Below the pieces are notes generated by a model that saw only the letters and a program-made list of their open reading frames with translations, made no database searches and had not been told where the DNA came from. A stretch of 64,000 bases of DNA from contig OX123183.2 of assembly GCA_944739405.2 (NCBI GenBank), positions 120,102,331 through 120,166,330 on the forward strand, read 5' to 3'. The translations under genes were made by a program, and so were the position numbers. How positions within the stretch are numbered: the first letter of the stretch is position 1; every line of letters begins with the position of its first letter. The DNA comes from Euclidia mi (Eukaryota; Arthropoda; Insecta; Lepidoptera; Erebidae). Shown here in pieces: positions 45,761-58,800 of this stretch.

Positions 45761-46683
45761 TGTGCTTCGCACGTGAACCATTGATTTATTCAAGAAGTAA
45801 TTATTACTCTTCTGCATACTTTCTTTGGTATCAGTCAGTTTCTCTTTTCTTCACAGCTTTTTCGGCAGTTTTAAGCTTCTTCTTAGCATTTCTTTCGTAA
45901 AGATTAATCTTACACCCAGGTGGAGTCAAAGGCAATATTGGTTTTATTGTCTACCACGTGTCTTAATGACATCACTGGAGAGAGAAACTATTATTTGTAA
46001 ATTCGTGTATGGTAATTTTTAAATCTGCCCGACCTAAGATTAATTCTTAGGTCAGTATTTTGTTTGGGGCTATAATTTTTTTGGGGTTAATTTTTGTGCT
46101 TGTTCTCTTTACTGTTTGTTTTTTATATGTACGAACCACCTAGAATTGAATAAAATGCTTAATTATTATTCTCAAATGTAAAATAAATATTTTTAAATAA
46201 GTGATCTAATTCGCCCCCGATGACGCGAGCCGAATCATCCCACATTCAAGACTTTTATAATACTGTGTTTAAAAAATAAAATGTTTTCTAAAATAGACCT
46301 ATTCCCAAGCCATTTAAGCTATATAGTTCAAAGTGCTAACACAAATTTTTAAATTTACACCAAGAAATTTAATAGTAAGCATGTACTTTAGACAAGCGCG
46401 AAAATTGTAACGCACACAAAAAGCGACTCACTGGCGAGCGGTGCTGACGCTGATGTATTGGTCGAATCGAAACCCTACCCATGGCAGCAGGTGCGGGGTG
46501 GAAGTGTCTCGTGAGCTGCCAGTAGCTTGCGTTCCATGTCAATGCTTTATTAAAAATATTCACAAACTTATTTTGATCCGTTTCCTCTTCTGATCCGATT
46601 CGCCTCGGTCTACCCAATACCTAATACCAACAATACCCGATATACCGGCGGCTACTGCCTATACTCGTGCGGTTGCTGTCCAG
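45761..46683. other. Spacer without confident features
   Basis: Short frames only. A - strand frame at 46369-46617 (82 codons) has no family match by eye. Confidence 0.35.
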
Positions 46684-46896
46684 CGAAGGGCGGATGTGGT
46701 CCCGGCTGCAGACTCCCAGGAGCCTGCTGTGGTTATTCTGGTTAACTGTCAGAACCCCGCCTGGCCATGCGACAGCTGTGTCATTAAGGAGAACATCCAG
46801 ATATTGGTGTCGTTCCTGTTGTTCGTGGCGTTGATGTGCCTCTACGGCTTTCTTACGGAGAGGAGTAGAAGTAAATCTGGCGTGGCTCTCGTCTAA
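46684..46896 (+). CDS. Possible last exon of an unrecognised membrane protein
   Basis: An acceptor-like TTGCTGTCCAG precedes 46684. The frame then runs 70 codons to TAA at 46894-46896. It has a Cys pair (PCDSC) and one clear hydrophobic segment, ILVSFLLFVALMCLYGFL, followed by a basic tail TERSRSKSG. G/C at third codon positions is about two thirds, high against the AT-rich surroundings, which favours real coding. AATAAA lies just past the stop. A second frame across 46620-46743 encodes a Cys/Gly-rich peptide, but its codon bias is less convincing. Function unknown. Confidence 0.35.
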   Translation, partial: RRADVVPAADSQEPAVVILVNCQNPAWPCDSCVIKENIQILVSFLLFVALMCLYGFLTERSRSKSGVALV

Positions 46897-47597
46897 TAAA
46901 TATTAAATATTAATATATAAACCAATACTCAACAGATGTCTGACTCACCATTATTAATCTTACTTATAAGAAATAACGTGTTATTGGAATAACGTCTATT
47001 AACTAATAGATAAGATGAATTCTCATACAATATTCTTGTTTTACCGCAATAACAACACTATTTTTTGCCGGTGTATAATTAATCTATGAATAAGTTATTT
47101 ATAAATACTCCCATGGCGATGGCGACAAAGTTAGTGTGTTGTGTCTAGTCTAGATGTGAATGTGTATAAATTGCTTCGCTAGAAAATATTGTGAGTACGA
47201 TGAATTTTTGTTTTTTCGCGCTCTATTTAGTTTGATGTTACTAGTATATTTATATTCATCTACTTTGTCTTGTGACATTAGCGAAACATAATTTTGTAAA
47301 TAAAGCTTAATCTAACCAAATCTAACCTAATCTAGCGTGGTAATGCTACCAGCCTTCTGGGCACGTTACCCGATGACATTGATACGGAGGTATTACGACG
47401 CCTAAACCTTATAAATATTTTCACTTTTTAGATTTGTTTTATGTTTTTTGTAATAGATTAGGTTAGATTGGGTTTGATGTTGATTTTCAATTTCATGCAT
47501 GTTTGTCTTGTGGTGAAATCTCTGTTGCGTGGACATTTCCACGGGATTTGGGGCTCCGTAGAGGACGACTGTGAGACTCCACAAGAAGCGTACTGGC
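46897..47597. other. Spacer upstream of the + GMC gene
   Basis: No open frame. A strong donor-like ATTGTGAGTA near 47190, 25 bases after TATAAATTGC, could end a non-coding first exon of the GMC gene, whose first coding exon starts after an acceptor. This is conjecture. Confidence 0.25.
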
Positions 47598-47599
47598 CT

Positions 47600-47745
47600 G
47601 CTTACTAACGGCCATTTTCAATATTCGAACTAAGTATAGATAGATCTGTAGATTTTTGATTCGTATTTGACATATTTTGTATGGAGCTTATGTCAAAATC
47701 TACAGATCTATCTATAGTTCGAATATTGAATTCCGTAGTAAGACA
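47600..47745. mobile_element. Short fold-back MITE
   Basis: Left arm CTTACTAACGGCC...TTCAATATTCGAACT...ATAGATAGATCTG and right arm its near-exact complement. Arms are about 45-50 bp and the centre is itself partly self-complementary (TGACAT...ATGTCA). Confidence 0.75.
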
Positions 47746-47868
47746 ATCGTTGTATTCCTCTAACGACCCATAGTCAATAGCAGGACACAACGCTAGTATT
47801 AAATATCCGTGAACTTTATGGTTCTCTGCACGGTTTTGGTGCGGTCTTTTATTTTATTTTATTTTTAT

Positions 47869-48050
47869 TTATAGTCTCACACCCGTATCCCCGAAGGGGT
47901 AGGGAGAGGTGTAAATATTACACCCACATTTCGCCATGAATTTTTAGGTCCCACGTAATAGGGGGCGAGCCTATTGCCGTTACCGGGCACATCGCCAGAC
48001 TTCGGGCTGCTACTGAGTATTCGGAAAAACCCAGTAACACTTTTGCCCTT
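47869..48050 (-). repeat. SINE family 1, 5'-truncated
   Basis: Tail and body are present (CCGAAGGGGTAGGGAGAGG; CCAGTAACACTTTTGCCC), and it then stops before the tRNA head. Confidence 0.75.
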
Positions 48051-48706
48051 TACGCTCTTTTAATGCTAGGTAAAGCCCAGTGTTATAGGTACGAACCACG
48101 CAAGGATAGGAAAAAAGAGATAAACATATAGCAATTACAGCAGTGCAATCAAAATAAATATGAGTTATAAATTTTCCATCATTAATATTCATTTAATTTT
48201 ATTATTGTTTTTGTACTAATGATACCTAATTCTCTCGTTTTCCCAGTTATAATAAGTGGCATGTTCGAATGCAGTCTTAGAATCTACTTCGTCATGAGAA
48301 ATACATTTATTACTTTGCTGTGTGTATTCTGAAGACAGTGGTGAGAAAATGAAACCTTTTTTTATTTATTTATTTATATTCTAGATAAATCGTCATTGCT
48401 CTGCCAGCGTTATCCCAGTTGCATCCAAAACTTTCGTTTAGGAACCCGGGGTCTGTTTAGAAGCCCAACTAGATATGACAAAAGTGAGTGACCCTTGCAG
48501 CTCACCCGCTAGTGATATTTCAGGGCTTAGACTAGCGTTACTATATTGTAGTACTAAAACCCAAACCAGGGCAATCTGTGGATATCTTCACTGTGTTCAT
48601 CATCATCATCATCATCGTCCTAGCGTTATTCCGGTTACATCCAAGGCTTACATGCCTTGGAGCCCGTAAGTACCTTATATATCTTCGCTAGGTTATCACT
48701 GTATAA

Positions 48707-48911
48707 TTCTCTTCTGCTGTATATATAAAAAGAAAACTACTTACTGATTGACTGACAGACAAAACACAGCTAAATCTATTGGACACAAAAATCTCACATT
48801 CTATGGGGACCGTAGAGTGCATTAAGAAAGGAATGCCTGAAATTTGCACGGAAAGGTGAAGAAATGTTTAATTTACAAAATTGTGCGGGCGTAACTGAGG
48901 TATCATCTAGT
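48707..48911 (+). mobile_element. Helitron-like element, divergent
   Basis: TCTTCTGCTGTATATATAAA start, GGGGACCGTAGAGTGCATTA core and TGAGGTATCATCTAG end followed by T. Related to 13781 and 60078 but more diverged. It lies just 5' of the first GMC coding exon. Confidence 0.55.
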
Positions 48912-48946
48912 TCTAGATATAATATGTTCTTTAATATTTCAGGAAA

Positions 48947-51900
48947 ATGGACCTGGGCAACCTGGCCACAGCGGGAGTGGCAGTGTTGCCACCATTGCTG
49001 CAGCTACTTCAAACAATGCTAAGCACCGTTATGACAGAGCAGCTAGTAAAGTACCCCAAACATACAGACATTCACGGTTAGTAATTTATTTTTATATATA
49101 CCCTCACGTGTATCCCCAATGGGCTAGACAGAAGTGTAATATCACACCCACATTCACCACGTTATGAACTCTAGATGCCACGTGATCACAGACCAGTGCT
49201 CTGTGCACGTGATACAGGGCCTATTGTCGATACCGAGCACGTTGCCAGACTCCGTGCTGCTACTGAGAATTCGCATAAGTCAGTAACTCTTTTGCCCGAC
49301 CTAGGATTAGAACCCGGGTCCTCGGGGACCACGGAGGCTGTTAGTCATCATCATCGGCCTTTAACAGTCCACTGCTGGACTAGGCCTCTTCTTTGAAAGG
49401 TGGAATTGGCCTACTATACCACGCTGGCCAAACGGGTTGGTATAGAGTTTGTATCAAGATTTCCTTCTCTTACAGTGCTGTTCTCTGCATAATATACTCC
49501 CTCTGTCGGCTCTTACGACACCCATGGGATGATATGGGGTGGTGACATTACGTATTCTTAATCCGTCACCACACGGACAGAGGGGGCTGTTAGTAACTAT
49601 TTTTAAATGCCATTGTAAGCCACAAAGAACTTCTATAGTTTCGGCGTGTCCATTGGATTGTCAGTCACAGTATCACTTGGAGACTGCTGGTGCTAAAATT
49701 AGGTCTTAATTATTTTGCATGGTCTCGGGTTCGAATCCACGGCACGCAGAAATGACTTTTCGGAGTTAAGTGCGAATTAAATTGTTAATTATTGCTTGCT
49801 AAACGGTGAGGAGGCAGCGATAGTCAACTACTTCTTCTAGTCAACTAATTAGATTTTCTGACTAACATGAATAAACTATATTATAATACGTATAAGTACC
49901 TACCTAAACACATTATAGACATTAAGTATATAAAAATAGCGCTCTTCCTCTCTTCCAAAAATTGCTGTGCCCCACAGAGTCCATAATAATTGTTACTTTA
50001 GTTATTAAGCCTACCACCTGTATGTACATTACATTATGGAACGCAATAAAGATTGAATTGAATTGAATTGATAGCCGAGTGGAGATACCAACAGACTGCC
50101 GAGGGTTTCGGGTTCGATTTCACGGCGCGCACCAATGACTTTTCGGAGTTATGTGCGTATTGAATTATTATTTATCGCTTGTCCCGTGCTTCGGAAAGCA
50201 CGTTAAGCCGTCGGTCCCTGTTGTCATGAAGATCTTTGACAGTCGTTAAAGGGGCGTCAGTAGGTACCTTTTTAATCAACTGACATTAGTCTAAACCATG
50301 GAATATCTCTATCCCTTCGGGTTGCGGTGGTCAGACAGGCAGTCGCTTTGTGGAAAAGCTAATATTCAGCCAAATCCGATTAGACTAGTAAGCGGACCCC
50401 AGGTTGAAACGATAACGCTAAGGGGATGATGCTTGCTAATCGGCGAAGGAAAACATCGTAAGGAAACCTGCATGTGCGAGAGTTCTCCATAATGTTCTCA
50501 AAAGATATGTGAAGTCTGCAAACCCGCACTTGGCCAGCGTGGTGGACTATGGCCTTACCCTTCTCATAGTGAGAAGCAGCCCGTGCCCAGCAGTGGGATA
50601 GTATAAAGGGCTGATGATGATGATGAATACTTTTTGACAAAGCCTAGTAAGTTACAATGTAACAACCCAGCCGTGGATACGGCCCATTGATGAACAGCAG
50701 CGGCGGGCGGCAGCGGCAGCGATTTTGATGTGTACTCTGACGGATCAAAAAGTAGTTTTATTTTTAATAGAACTGTTCCATATGAGCATTTACCTGTAAT
50801 GAGCATTCTTGCGAATGTCACAAAACAGAAAAGAAAACGAGTGTGTTTTAGCGAGCATTCTTACGAACATTCTGGCGAGCCTTAGAATATAGAAAATACA
50901 TAGAAACCACGCTACAATGGCAGGTAAATCCAATATATTTATTTCACTTTTACTTATGATTTTTATCTAATGTAAGAGAAAGCTAAATATACAAATGCCG
51001 TTTCGAATCTTCATCTTTATTCAATACTAGCTGTTTCCCGCAGTTTCACCCGCGTCCTGAGGGAACTACTTCGCGTATCCGGTTAATTTATAGCCTATAA
51101 GTTACTCCTTGGTACATCAGCTATCCGCCAGTGAAAGTCCCGTCAAAATCGGTCCAGCTGTTTCAGAGATTAACGAGAACAAACACACAGACAGACAGAC
51201 AAACATTGTAAAATATGACATTTCGGTATATATACACATACCGAAATGTCATATTGATGTATGTTGTCATATTCATGTACATTATACATTCATAAGCATT
51301 AAGTAAAAAGCGGTTATTTTAATATTACAAATAGACACTCCAATTTTATTTATGTGTATGGATTTTATCGATATTCATTCTGAGTACCGCGAATACTCGC
51401 TGTTCTGTTACAAGTGAATGCTCAGGTGTATCACCACCATAAGAATGTTCTAGAAATGTAGAGATTTCAAAATTAACTTTGCAGCACATCCCCAAACAGT
51501 TATGCAATAGGTAATTATGCATTAACACAAAGCTAAATATATAAATAGACTTGGTTAATTAATTCAAACTTGACTACAGCAGGCACGTAAAATATATAAT
51601 TTACATATTCTACTACATTTAAAAACGTATCATTTACATATTCGACATTCCAAAAATAGCACATTTGACCACAGTTTTTTAGTTTTAAATTGCACAGGTC
51701 GTTAATATATATATTAGGATTAGGATAGGTCCCACAATACTTCCTTGTTGTACACCGTAATCGTTACTTTCAACGTCAGAACATATACAGGGTGTCACAA
51801 GACCCATCACCAAGCCAAAGTCTACGCGTTTTGGACATCATGATAAGTCATACTAACCAAAAATAAAACCTGAGAAACGACATTCTTTTTTAAGTTTTCA

Positions 51901-54046
51901 CTTTTTTCAAGTCGCTATAAAAAATGCGCGCGTGCAATTTTCGAAATACCTGCTAATCTTTGGGTGCATTGGACATCTATAGAACAGGTTAGCGAGGTAA
52001 ATGCATCGATTTTGTACCTAATTACAAAACTTACATAGTAACTTTGAGCCTTAATATCTCCTGAACCAGTAATTTCCCAGGTATGATGCCGAAGCAAAAA
52101 ATGTTCGTAATGATTGGTACAATATGGGGTTTCAGTTTTCGTTAAGGGTCTTTTTACACTCTGTATAATAGCTGATTGAAAAAGTGGTTGGTATTTATGG
52201 CTTGCGACAAATACCTGATTCAAGTTTCATCTATGTTCCAGATGGTCAAAAGTTCGACTTCATAATCGTTGGCGCAGGGTCAGCTGGTTGCGTGCTGGCA
52301 AACAGACTCACCGAGGTCTCCAGTTGGTCAGTGCTGCTCATTGAAGCCGGTGATGACCCGCCTATCTCATCAAATGTAAATACGCCTTTTTATTGTTGTA
52401 TTATTTTTAACAATCTGCTGAGATAACAAAGTTTTGCGAACTGTCATTCTATTTCAACAGTTACCCTTAAACATATAATTATATAGTTAAAATTTTAGAT
52501 TCCAGGTCTCCTTATTTTGGCAGATGCTCCTTCAGTAGACTGGAACTACTACACAGTGAATGATGGCTTCACAAGTCAAGCACACAAGACTAAAAACATA
52601 CACTTGACCAGAGGCAAAATGTTAGGCGGAAGCAGCGGCGTCAATTACATGGTCTACCTCAGAGGACACAAGGCTGACTATCAGAGCTGGGTAGAACAAG
52701 GGAACGAAGGATGGGACTGGGACAATGTTACTGCCTACTTTAAGAAAAGTGAACGCCTGAAAGATAAATCTATCCTAAGTAGCCGGTCTGCCGATTTGCA
52801 CGGCACCAAAGGTTACCTAGGGGTTACCATGCCAATCTGGACAGAGAGAACTGAGAAATACTTCAAGGCCTTCGAAGAGAATGGCCATAAAATATTGTTA
52901 GACTCTAACGGTTATGAACAGATTGGATATGCTGCTCCAGAATTTACTATAGATAACAGTCTCAGACAAAGTACTGCAAACTCGTTTTTAAGTCCAATAA
53001 GAAAACGCCGAAACTTACATGTATCGAAAAATACATTTGCGAGAAAAATAATTTTAAATAAACTTAAAAAAGCTATTGGTGTTGAAGTGACCTTACCCAA
53101 TGGTAAAATTATCAAAGTATTTGCTCGTAAAGAAGTTATCGTTTCAGCTGGGACTATCAACAGTCCTCAATTATTAATGTTATCAGGAATTGGTCCAGAG
53201 GAGCATTTGAGAGACATAGACATACCAGTAGTATTGGATTCGCCTAATGTAGGTAACAATCTGCATGATCATATGACAGTTTTTATATCTTTAATGACTA
53301 AAAGAAATATCTCATCAATTACAACAAATTTTGATTTATTCGCAAATTTAGATAAATTTCCCTTTCCAGTAATATTTGGTCAAGTCGCAATCAATAAATC
53401 GCAGACATATCCTGACTATCAGACAGTTGCGTTCCCTGAACCAGCATCGTCTTTAGCCATGTTGGCTATTTGTTCGTTTACAGTAGGATTACGCGATAAG
53501 ATTTGCACGAACATATTAAATGAGACACGGGACAGAGAGACATTGACTGCAGGTATATCACTGCTGAACCCAAAATCAAGAGGAAAAATCCGGCTAGAGA
53601 GTAACGATCCTCTGGCGAAGCCACTAATTTATGCTGGATATTATTCAGATTTGACTGATTTAGACGATCATGCGACGTATATTGAAGATTATATCAGTGT
53701 TATTAATACCACATATATGAAAAGCGTTGGATCGGAGGTACTGTATATGGATATCGATGAGTGTAATGATTTAGTTAAAGGTAGTCATGAATATTGGAAA
53801 TGTTATATCAAGTATACTGTTACGACTTTGTGGCATCCAGTTGGAACTTGTGCTATGGGTTCGGATGATAAAGCTGTGGTGGACGAGAGGCTTCGGGTGC
53901 GAGGAGTGGAAGGTCTCCGTGTGGTCGATGCCAGTGTAATGCCAACAATAGTTGGTGGTACTATCAATGCACCTGTTATTATGATCGCCGAGAAAGCTGC
54001 AGATATGATCAAGCTTGATAATGGTATAAATATAGAACAATTCTGA
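48947..54046 (+). CDS. GMC-family FAD oxidoreductase, + strand paralog
   Basis: Coding exons 48947-49076, 52242-52375 and 52499-54046 give 603 aa. Every join has GT/AG, and the frame holds (phase 1, then phase 0). The start is the first ATG after an acceptor at 48942, implying a non-coding upstream exon. FAD site: VGAGSAGCVLANRL (GxGxxG at residues 54-59) and LLIEAGD. GMC signature 1: RGKMLGGSSGVNYMVYLRG from residue 126. Signature 2: SAGTINSPQLLMLSGIG, 304-320. C-terminus: WHPVGTCAMG with the probable catalytic His534 and GGTINAP with Asn578. Length is normal for insect GMC enzymes, which oxidise alcohol groups using bound FAD. The N-terminal 40 residues are partly hydrophobic and could be a signal or anchor. 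Substrate unknown. The large first intron carries several SINEs and MITEs. Confidence 0.9.
49095..49340 (-). repeat. SINE family 1, diverged
   Basis: Reverse copy with GTTGCCAGACTCCGTGCTGC and the B-box region GGATTAGAACCCGGGTCC. It lies in the first GMC intron. Confidence 0.7.
49345..49587 (+). repeat. Interspersed repeat shared with 61707-61945
   Basis: CAGTCCACTGCTGGACTAGG ... CTCTGCATAATATACTCCCT ... TTCTTAATCCGTCACCACAC. The second copy is in the other GMC gene's intron, in the same + orientation. Family not recognised; it may be LINE-derived. Confidence 0.7.
50071..50440 (+). repeat. SINE family 2
   Basis: Head GATAGCCGAGTGGAGATACC, B-box region GGGTTCGATTTC, end CGATAACGCTAAGGGGATGA. 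Preceded by a (TTGAA)n run at 50049-50069. Confidence 0.8.
50441..50628 (+). repeat. SINE family 3, 5'-truncated
   Basis: From GCTTGCTAATCGGCGAAGG to CCGTGCCCAGCAGTGGGAT and a GATGATGATG end. It directly abuts the family-2 SINE. Confidence 0.75.
51027..51215 (-). mobile_element. Helitron-like element, reversed
   Basis: + strand starts ACTAGCTGTTTCCCGCAG (a CTAG end read from the - strand) with a GC hairpin, and ends with CAGACAGACAGACAAAC. A perfect 18-bp-arm hairpin (ATATGACATTTCGGTAT) follows at 51222-51265. Confidence 0.5.
51788..52166 (-). mobile_element. MITE with ACAGGGTGT termini, reversed copy
   Basis: Same element as 5851-6232 in the opposite orientation: starts ACAGGGTGTCACAAGACCCA and ends GGGTCTTTTTACACTCTGT. 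It ends 76 bases before the second GMC exon. Confidence 0.7.
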
Positions 54047-54184
54047 AACTAAACACTTTTATTTTAATTCGCCTTTTAGTTATACCATAATAGGGAGAGC
54101 CAACTTAACTAGAAATCGTATACAGGGCTCTACTACTGGTAATACTTTCTTTAATAATATTTATATGTTTTACATTTATTTTAT

Positions 54185-54275
54185 TTATAGACTCACGCCT
54201 GTATCCCCGAATGGGTAGGCACGTTCACGTATCCCACGCGCACACTTATACTGCGAGACCAACGAGGCAGTCCAG
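54185..54275 (-). repeat. SINE family 1 remnant, internally deleted
   Basis: The tail GACTCACGCCTGTATCCCCG is joined directly to the head CCCACGCGCACACTTATACT ... GAGGCAGTC; the body is missing. Confidence 0.65.
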
Positions 54276-55870
54276 TTAAATAGATTTGTGGAGGATAAAG
54301 GTGTGGTGTTCCTCCAACTAGAGGGAGGAGCCTCTAACCAAGCTGAGTGGTCGTGCTTGGTGGCCTGTAGGCTCTTGGTGGCCTGCAGGCCACCGAGGGC
54401 CTGCAGACCACCTTTAATAATGATGCACTTTTATTGCATAAAAACGTCTGTTTACGATTTGCCTGAGATGGTGTTGGATCAAAATAATATCTGCCTGTTT
54501 TGAAGTAGACTGATCTAAAAATTTTACTGAACTTGAAGGGAACTGGCTAGGAAAGTACCTATTAACATTTTCATTGTCTCGATTTTCCGTCGCGATAGCT
54601 GTGTGCTATCTAAAACCCTGGCTAGTACCTACAATCATCGTAGCCAAAGGCCTCATTGTGTTGATACGCTGAATTTAGTTGCCAAGAGGTTTTTAGGAGG
54701 CGCTAACACATTCAATGATTTATTGTAGTGATATGGCAATATGAATTGCATTGCTATTATACTCAAAACTACATCCGTAAACGGAGGAAGAAAATTGTTA
54801 TCAAGTAAATACTTTGCTAGTTAATCTGTTCAGTGAGTTGTGCGTCCTAATTTGTAAGGATTTCACGGCGGATCTGCTCCATCCTGGATATATTGGAATT
54901 CACTTTTTTTCGTCTGTCACGATGTCTAAAAAGTCTAAAATGATATTAAAGTCCTGCTTTTGGTGGTAAAAGATCTGCTAAATCGTATTAAACTTTGCTG
55001 TTTAATCAATCATTACTTGTTGCTTGGGACGTTGCAATATTTTAGAACGGTTTGTAACGTTAATATACATGTTAAAAACAAAAACATCGTGTAACCTTCA
55101 ATGCTGTGTTTTTTTAGTGTTTAACTTAGTATGCTCTAGCTACAGTGCCATGAAATCTGTCGTAAATCGTGGAATATCTTCTTACATTATTTTTCAAGTA
55201 TTCAACGTTTGTCTTTGATTACGAAGAATCGGAGTTCCTCGACACAAACTGCCATTTCTATGGCTAACAAACTATATCAGAAAAGGAATTCATACAGTGC
55301 TTGCTGTGAGAAATAATGGAAGCAAAAGGGTAAAAACGTAAAGAAAGAGTAAACAGTTTCGATGAGGTGACCAGAACAAAAAAATGTGGCGTGAAATTGC
55401 GTTTGGTGCTATTAATGACAATTGAACAGCTATAATAAATGTTGCTAGTCTGTGGTAAGGATTGATTGCCTCGTAGGCTTGCAGTGGAGCGTACACAAAG
55501 TTTCGATTGAATGTATCTGTCCCAAATATGACTTGAGTGTGTGTGAACTGAACCCAGCTGTCAGTAGTATTATTCAGCATAATTTTGGATGTATCCTTTT
55601 GGAAGAACTGTTAACAGAATAGCGCTAAAACCAATCAGGAAGACTGGTTTTTATATACAATATAAAATTTTCTTGACTTGGCACGCGGCTCCGCCTGCGT
55701 GAATTATATACCTAAACCATCCTCAGGAAAGACACTATCAAGTAATAGATATTTTTGAAATGTTTATGAATACATAATATAAAGCAATTAATCTACTATG
55801 ACATCAAAAACACTTTATACTTACTTTACTTATCGTCGGGAGTATCAAAGAAAACAAAATGCATAAAACA
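54276..55870. other. Spacer between the convergent GMC genes
   Basis: No coding family recognised. 54355-54415 has short repeated GGCCTGYAGRCC-type palindromic units. 55676-55700 has a Helitron-like GC motif (GCACGCGGCTCCGCCTGCGT). Confidence 0.4.
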
Positions 55871-58800
55871 TTAATGAAATACATTTATTCCATTATCAGT
55901 CTTAATCATATCAGACGCTTTCTCTCCTATCATAATTGTTGGGGCATTGAGGTTGCCACTAACTATCATTGGCATTATACTGGCATCTACTACACGAAGA
56001 CCTTCCACCCCTCTCACTCTTAGTCTTTCATCTACGACTCCTTGTCCTTCAGGACCCATTGCACAAGTCCCAGATGGATGCCACTGAGTTGTAGCAAGGT
56101 TCAACACAAAACACTTCCAGTACGCATGACTTCCAAATTTTAAAGAATTGCATTGTGGAATCTTCATATCAATAACTGATGCTTTTATACTCTTAAAATA
56201 TGGTGTATTTATTACGCTAATATAGTCTTCAATGTAACGAGCATGGTTTTCTATATCTATTTTGTTTGAATAGTAACCATTATGGATCAGCGGACTCATT
56301 TCAGGATTGTTGCTCTTCAACCGAATCCTTCCTTTCGATTCCGGATGTAATAACGTGAATATTGTGTACAATATTCTTCGCTCTCTGTTAGCTTGATATA
56401 GAGCATTACATACACGACTATCTATTCGAAAGACGTAAGAACATATTAAAGCAGATATTGGAGAATGAGCTGGTAACGGAAATACTGATGTTTGATAGTC
56501 AGGAACCTTTTGAGTCTTGTTTAAAGCTACATGCCCCATTATGCAGGGTGAAGGGAATTTGTCTAGGTTGGCTAAAAGATCTAGATTCTCTATAATTGAT
56601 GAAGCATCTTTTTCTACACCAATGGGTACCGGTACGATTGGATGATCTTGTAAATTTTCTCCTACATTCGGAGAATCTACAAGCACGTTTATACCGACTT
56701 GTTGTAAGTGCTTCTGCGGTCCTACGCCTGATAACATCAGTAGCTGAGGACTATTTATAGCGCCTGCTGATAAAATGACTTCTCTTCGTGCGAATAACTT
56801 TACTATTTTTTTATTTGGTAATTTAACTTCTACTCCAATAGCTTTTTTATAACTATCGAATAGAATTTTCCTAGCTAGTGTCTTTTTTAGAACAAACAGA
56901 TTCTTGCGGTCTTTGATGGGTTCGAGAAAAGCTGCAGCGGTGTGTTGCCGGACATTGTTATCAATTGTATACGGCGGTACAGCATATCCCATTTGATCTT
57001 CTCCATTACAATCATCAATTATGTTATGTCCGTTGTCTTGAAAAGCTTGTAAATATTTTTCAGTCCGTTTCTTCCAAAGCGGTCTGGAGACTCCTAAGTA
57101 TCCGTGTGTATTATGGAGGCTCCCCAGATCACGTTGCATGATTGTATCGTCATTGAGGCGTTCGCTTTTCTTAAAGTAATGCATGACTGTATCCCAATCC
57201 CACCCTTCGTTGCCTAGTTCCACCCAATTATTGTAATCTTCTTTGTTTCCTCTAACGTAAAACATGTAGTTGGCTCCACTGGATCCTCCAAGCATCTTGC
57301 CCCTCGTGAGATGGACGCTTTTCATTTGGAGACCCTGACTCGAGTACCCGTCGTTCACTGTGTAATAATTCCAATCTGCCGACGAGTAGTCGACAAATGG
57401 AAATAATCCAGGATACTGAAACAAGAAAAATATGTGAGTAGTATTACCTTGCTGAATATTTGCTCATCTTGAGCATCTTCCCAGATAATTAGTCCATCCC
57501 GAAAAAGATCGCTTTCAAAGGAATTTTTCTTAGGAATAAGATAACAGGTGAGACACAATCGGTGATTTGACTGTGTTTTTGAAAAAAAAAACTACTCTTC
57601 CTGTAGCAATAGGGTTATTTCCAACTAGTCAAATCAAACACTTTTATTGAAATGTCAAAAACGACCTTTGCCAAGGGTTTGGTATGAAATATGACGTAGT
57701 GACGTCTATTGTTATGCTGTCAAGTAGATTACTTATTATCAATAAATTGACGATAAAAAATGTTAAATAAAGTTTTAACATTAATTTATTTATTTATTTA
57801 TTTATTTATTTATTTGGGAAACATTATGAATGCAAGTACTAATTATTTTGACATGTTTCACTGGATAAAAATACTTGTATAATTTATTTCAGTTGCAGGA
57901 AACTTCCCTATTAGATATGACAATTGGTTATATCATTATGTTATTTACAGTAATTTCTCTAACTTGTTTCAAACTAGCCCTGGTTTTCAAAACATCACGG
58001 CTGGTTTAACCACTATCAAAATATCGTGGCAAATAGGAAATACTTCACATAAAAAAAATCACGTATGTAATTTTGTATCAGGGACCTTTACTAAGAAACA
58101 CTAAATGCTGCAGCAGGTCCAACGCATAAGAATGCTTTTTCTTAATTTTTTTTTAGTATATAAAAGATGTTAAATTTACACTACAAATGTTAAGTAATTT
58201 TCAAGCTACTTGTTATCTACGCATCAATACATTAACGTTTCTATTTCTGTTAACATGACGCCATTAACAAAATGTTAATATATTATAATTGCATGTACAA
58301 AAAGTCTATTTTCTTCCGTGAATTGCGTAATAATATGAATTTATTGTCCCAGTGACCTTTGGTTACAATTGTTCGACATTTCATTAGCACGAGTAATAAT
58401 ATATTTTATAATTGGTTCCTGTTAAAGTAGGTGCATAGGGTTCCCACCAAGAACTTAGGGGCCCAAGCCAACCTCACCTGCAAGTGGTGCACCTGCCGAT
58501 CAACGGACGAGACTCTGGCAAACAAAATATCCCGCTAAGCGGCAATAGGCTCGCCACCTATTACATGGGATCAAAACACTGGCGAAAAGTGGGCGTTTAA
58601 TATGCCTCTGCCTACCCCTTCGGGGTAACAGGCGTGAGTCTATGTATGTATGTATGTTAAAGTATTAACCCTGTTGACGCATGGTGTCACTACTGGGTAT
58701 GGATAACTTCTCTTTCTGAGAAGGGAATAAGCTATAGTACACTACGTTGGCTCAGTTCCCTACCTCCAAACGCCTTTGAGAACATCTTTGGGATATTGCC

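Noticed and set aside
46369..46617. 82-codon frame on -
   Set aside because: No recognisable domain, no start or acceptor context.
55290..55580. 96-codon frame on - between the GMC genes
   Set aside because: Hydrophobic but without family features; neighbouring sequence is repeat-like.
57416..57424. Met start of the long - strand GMC frame
   Set aside because: An acceptor at 57417-57416 joins this exon in phase 0 to 59240, so the first three codons of the open frame are intronic.
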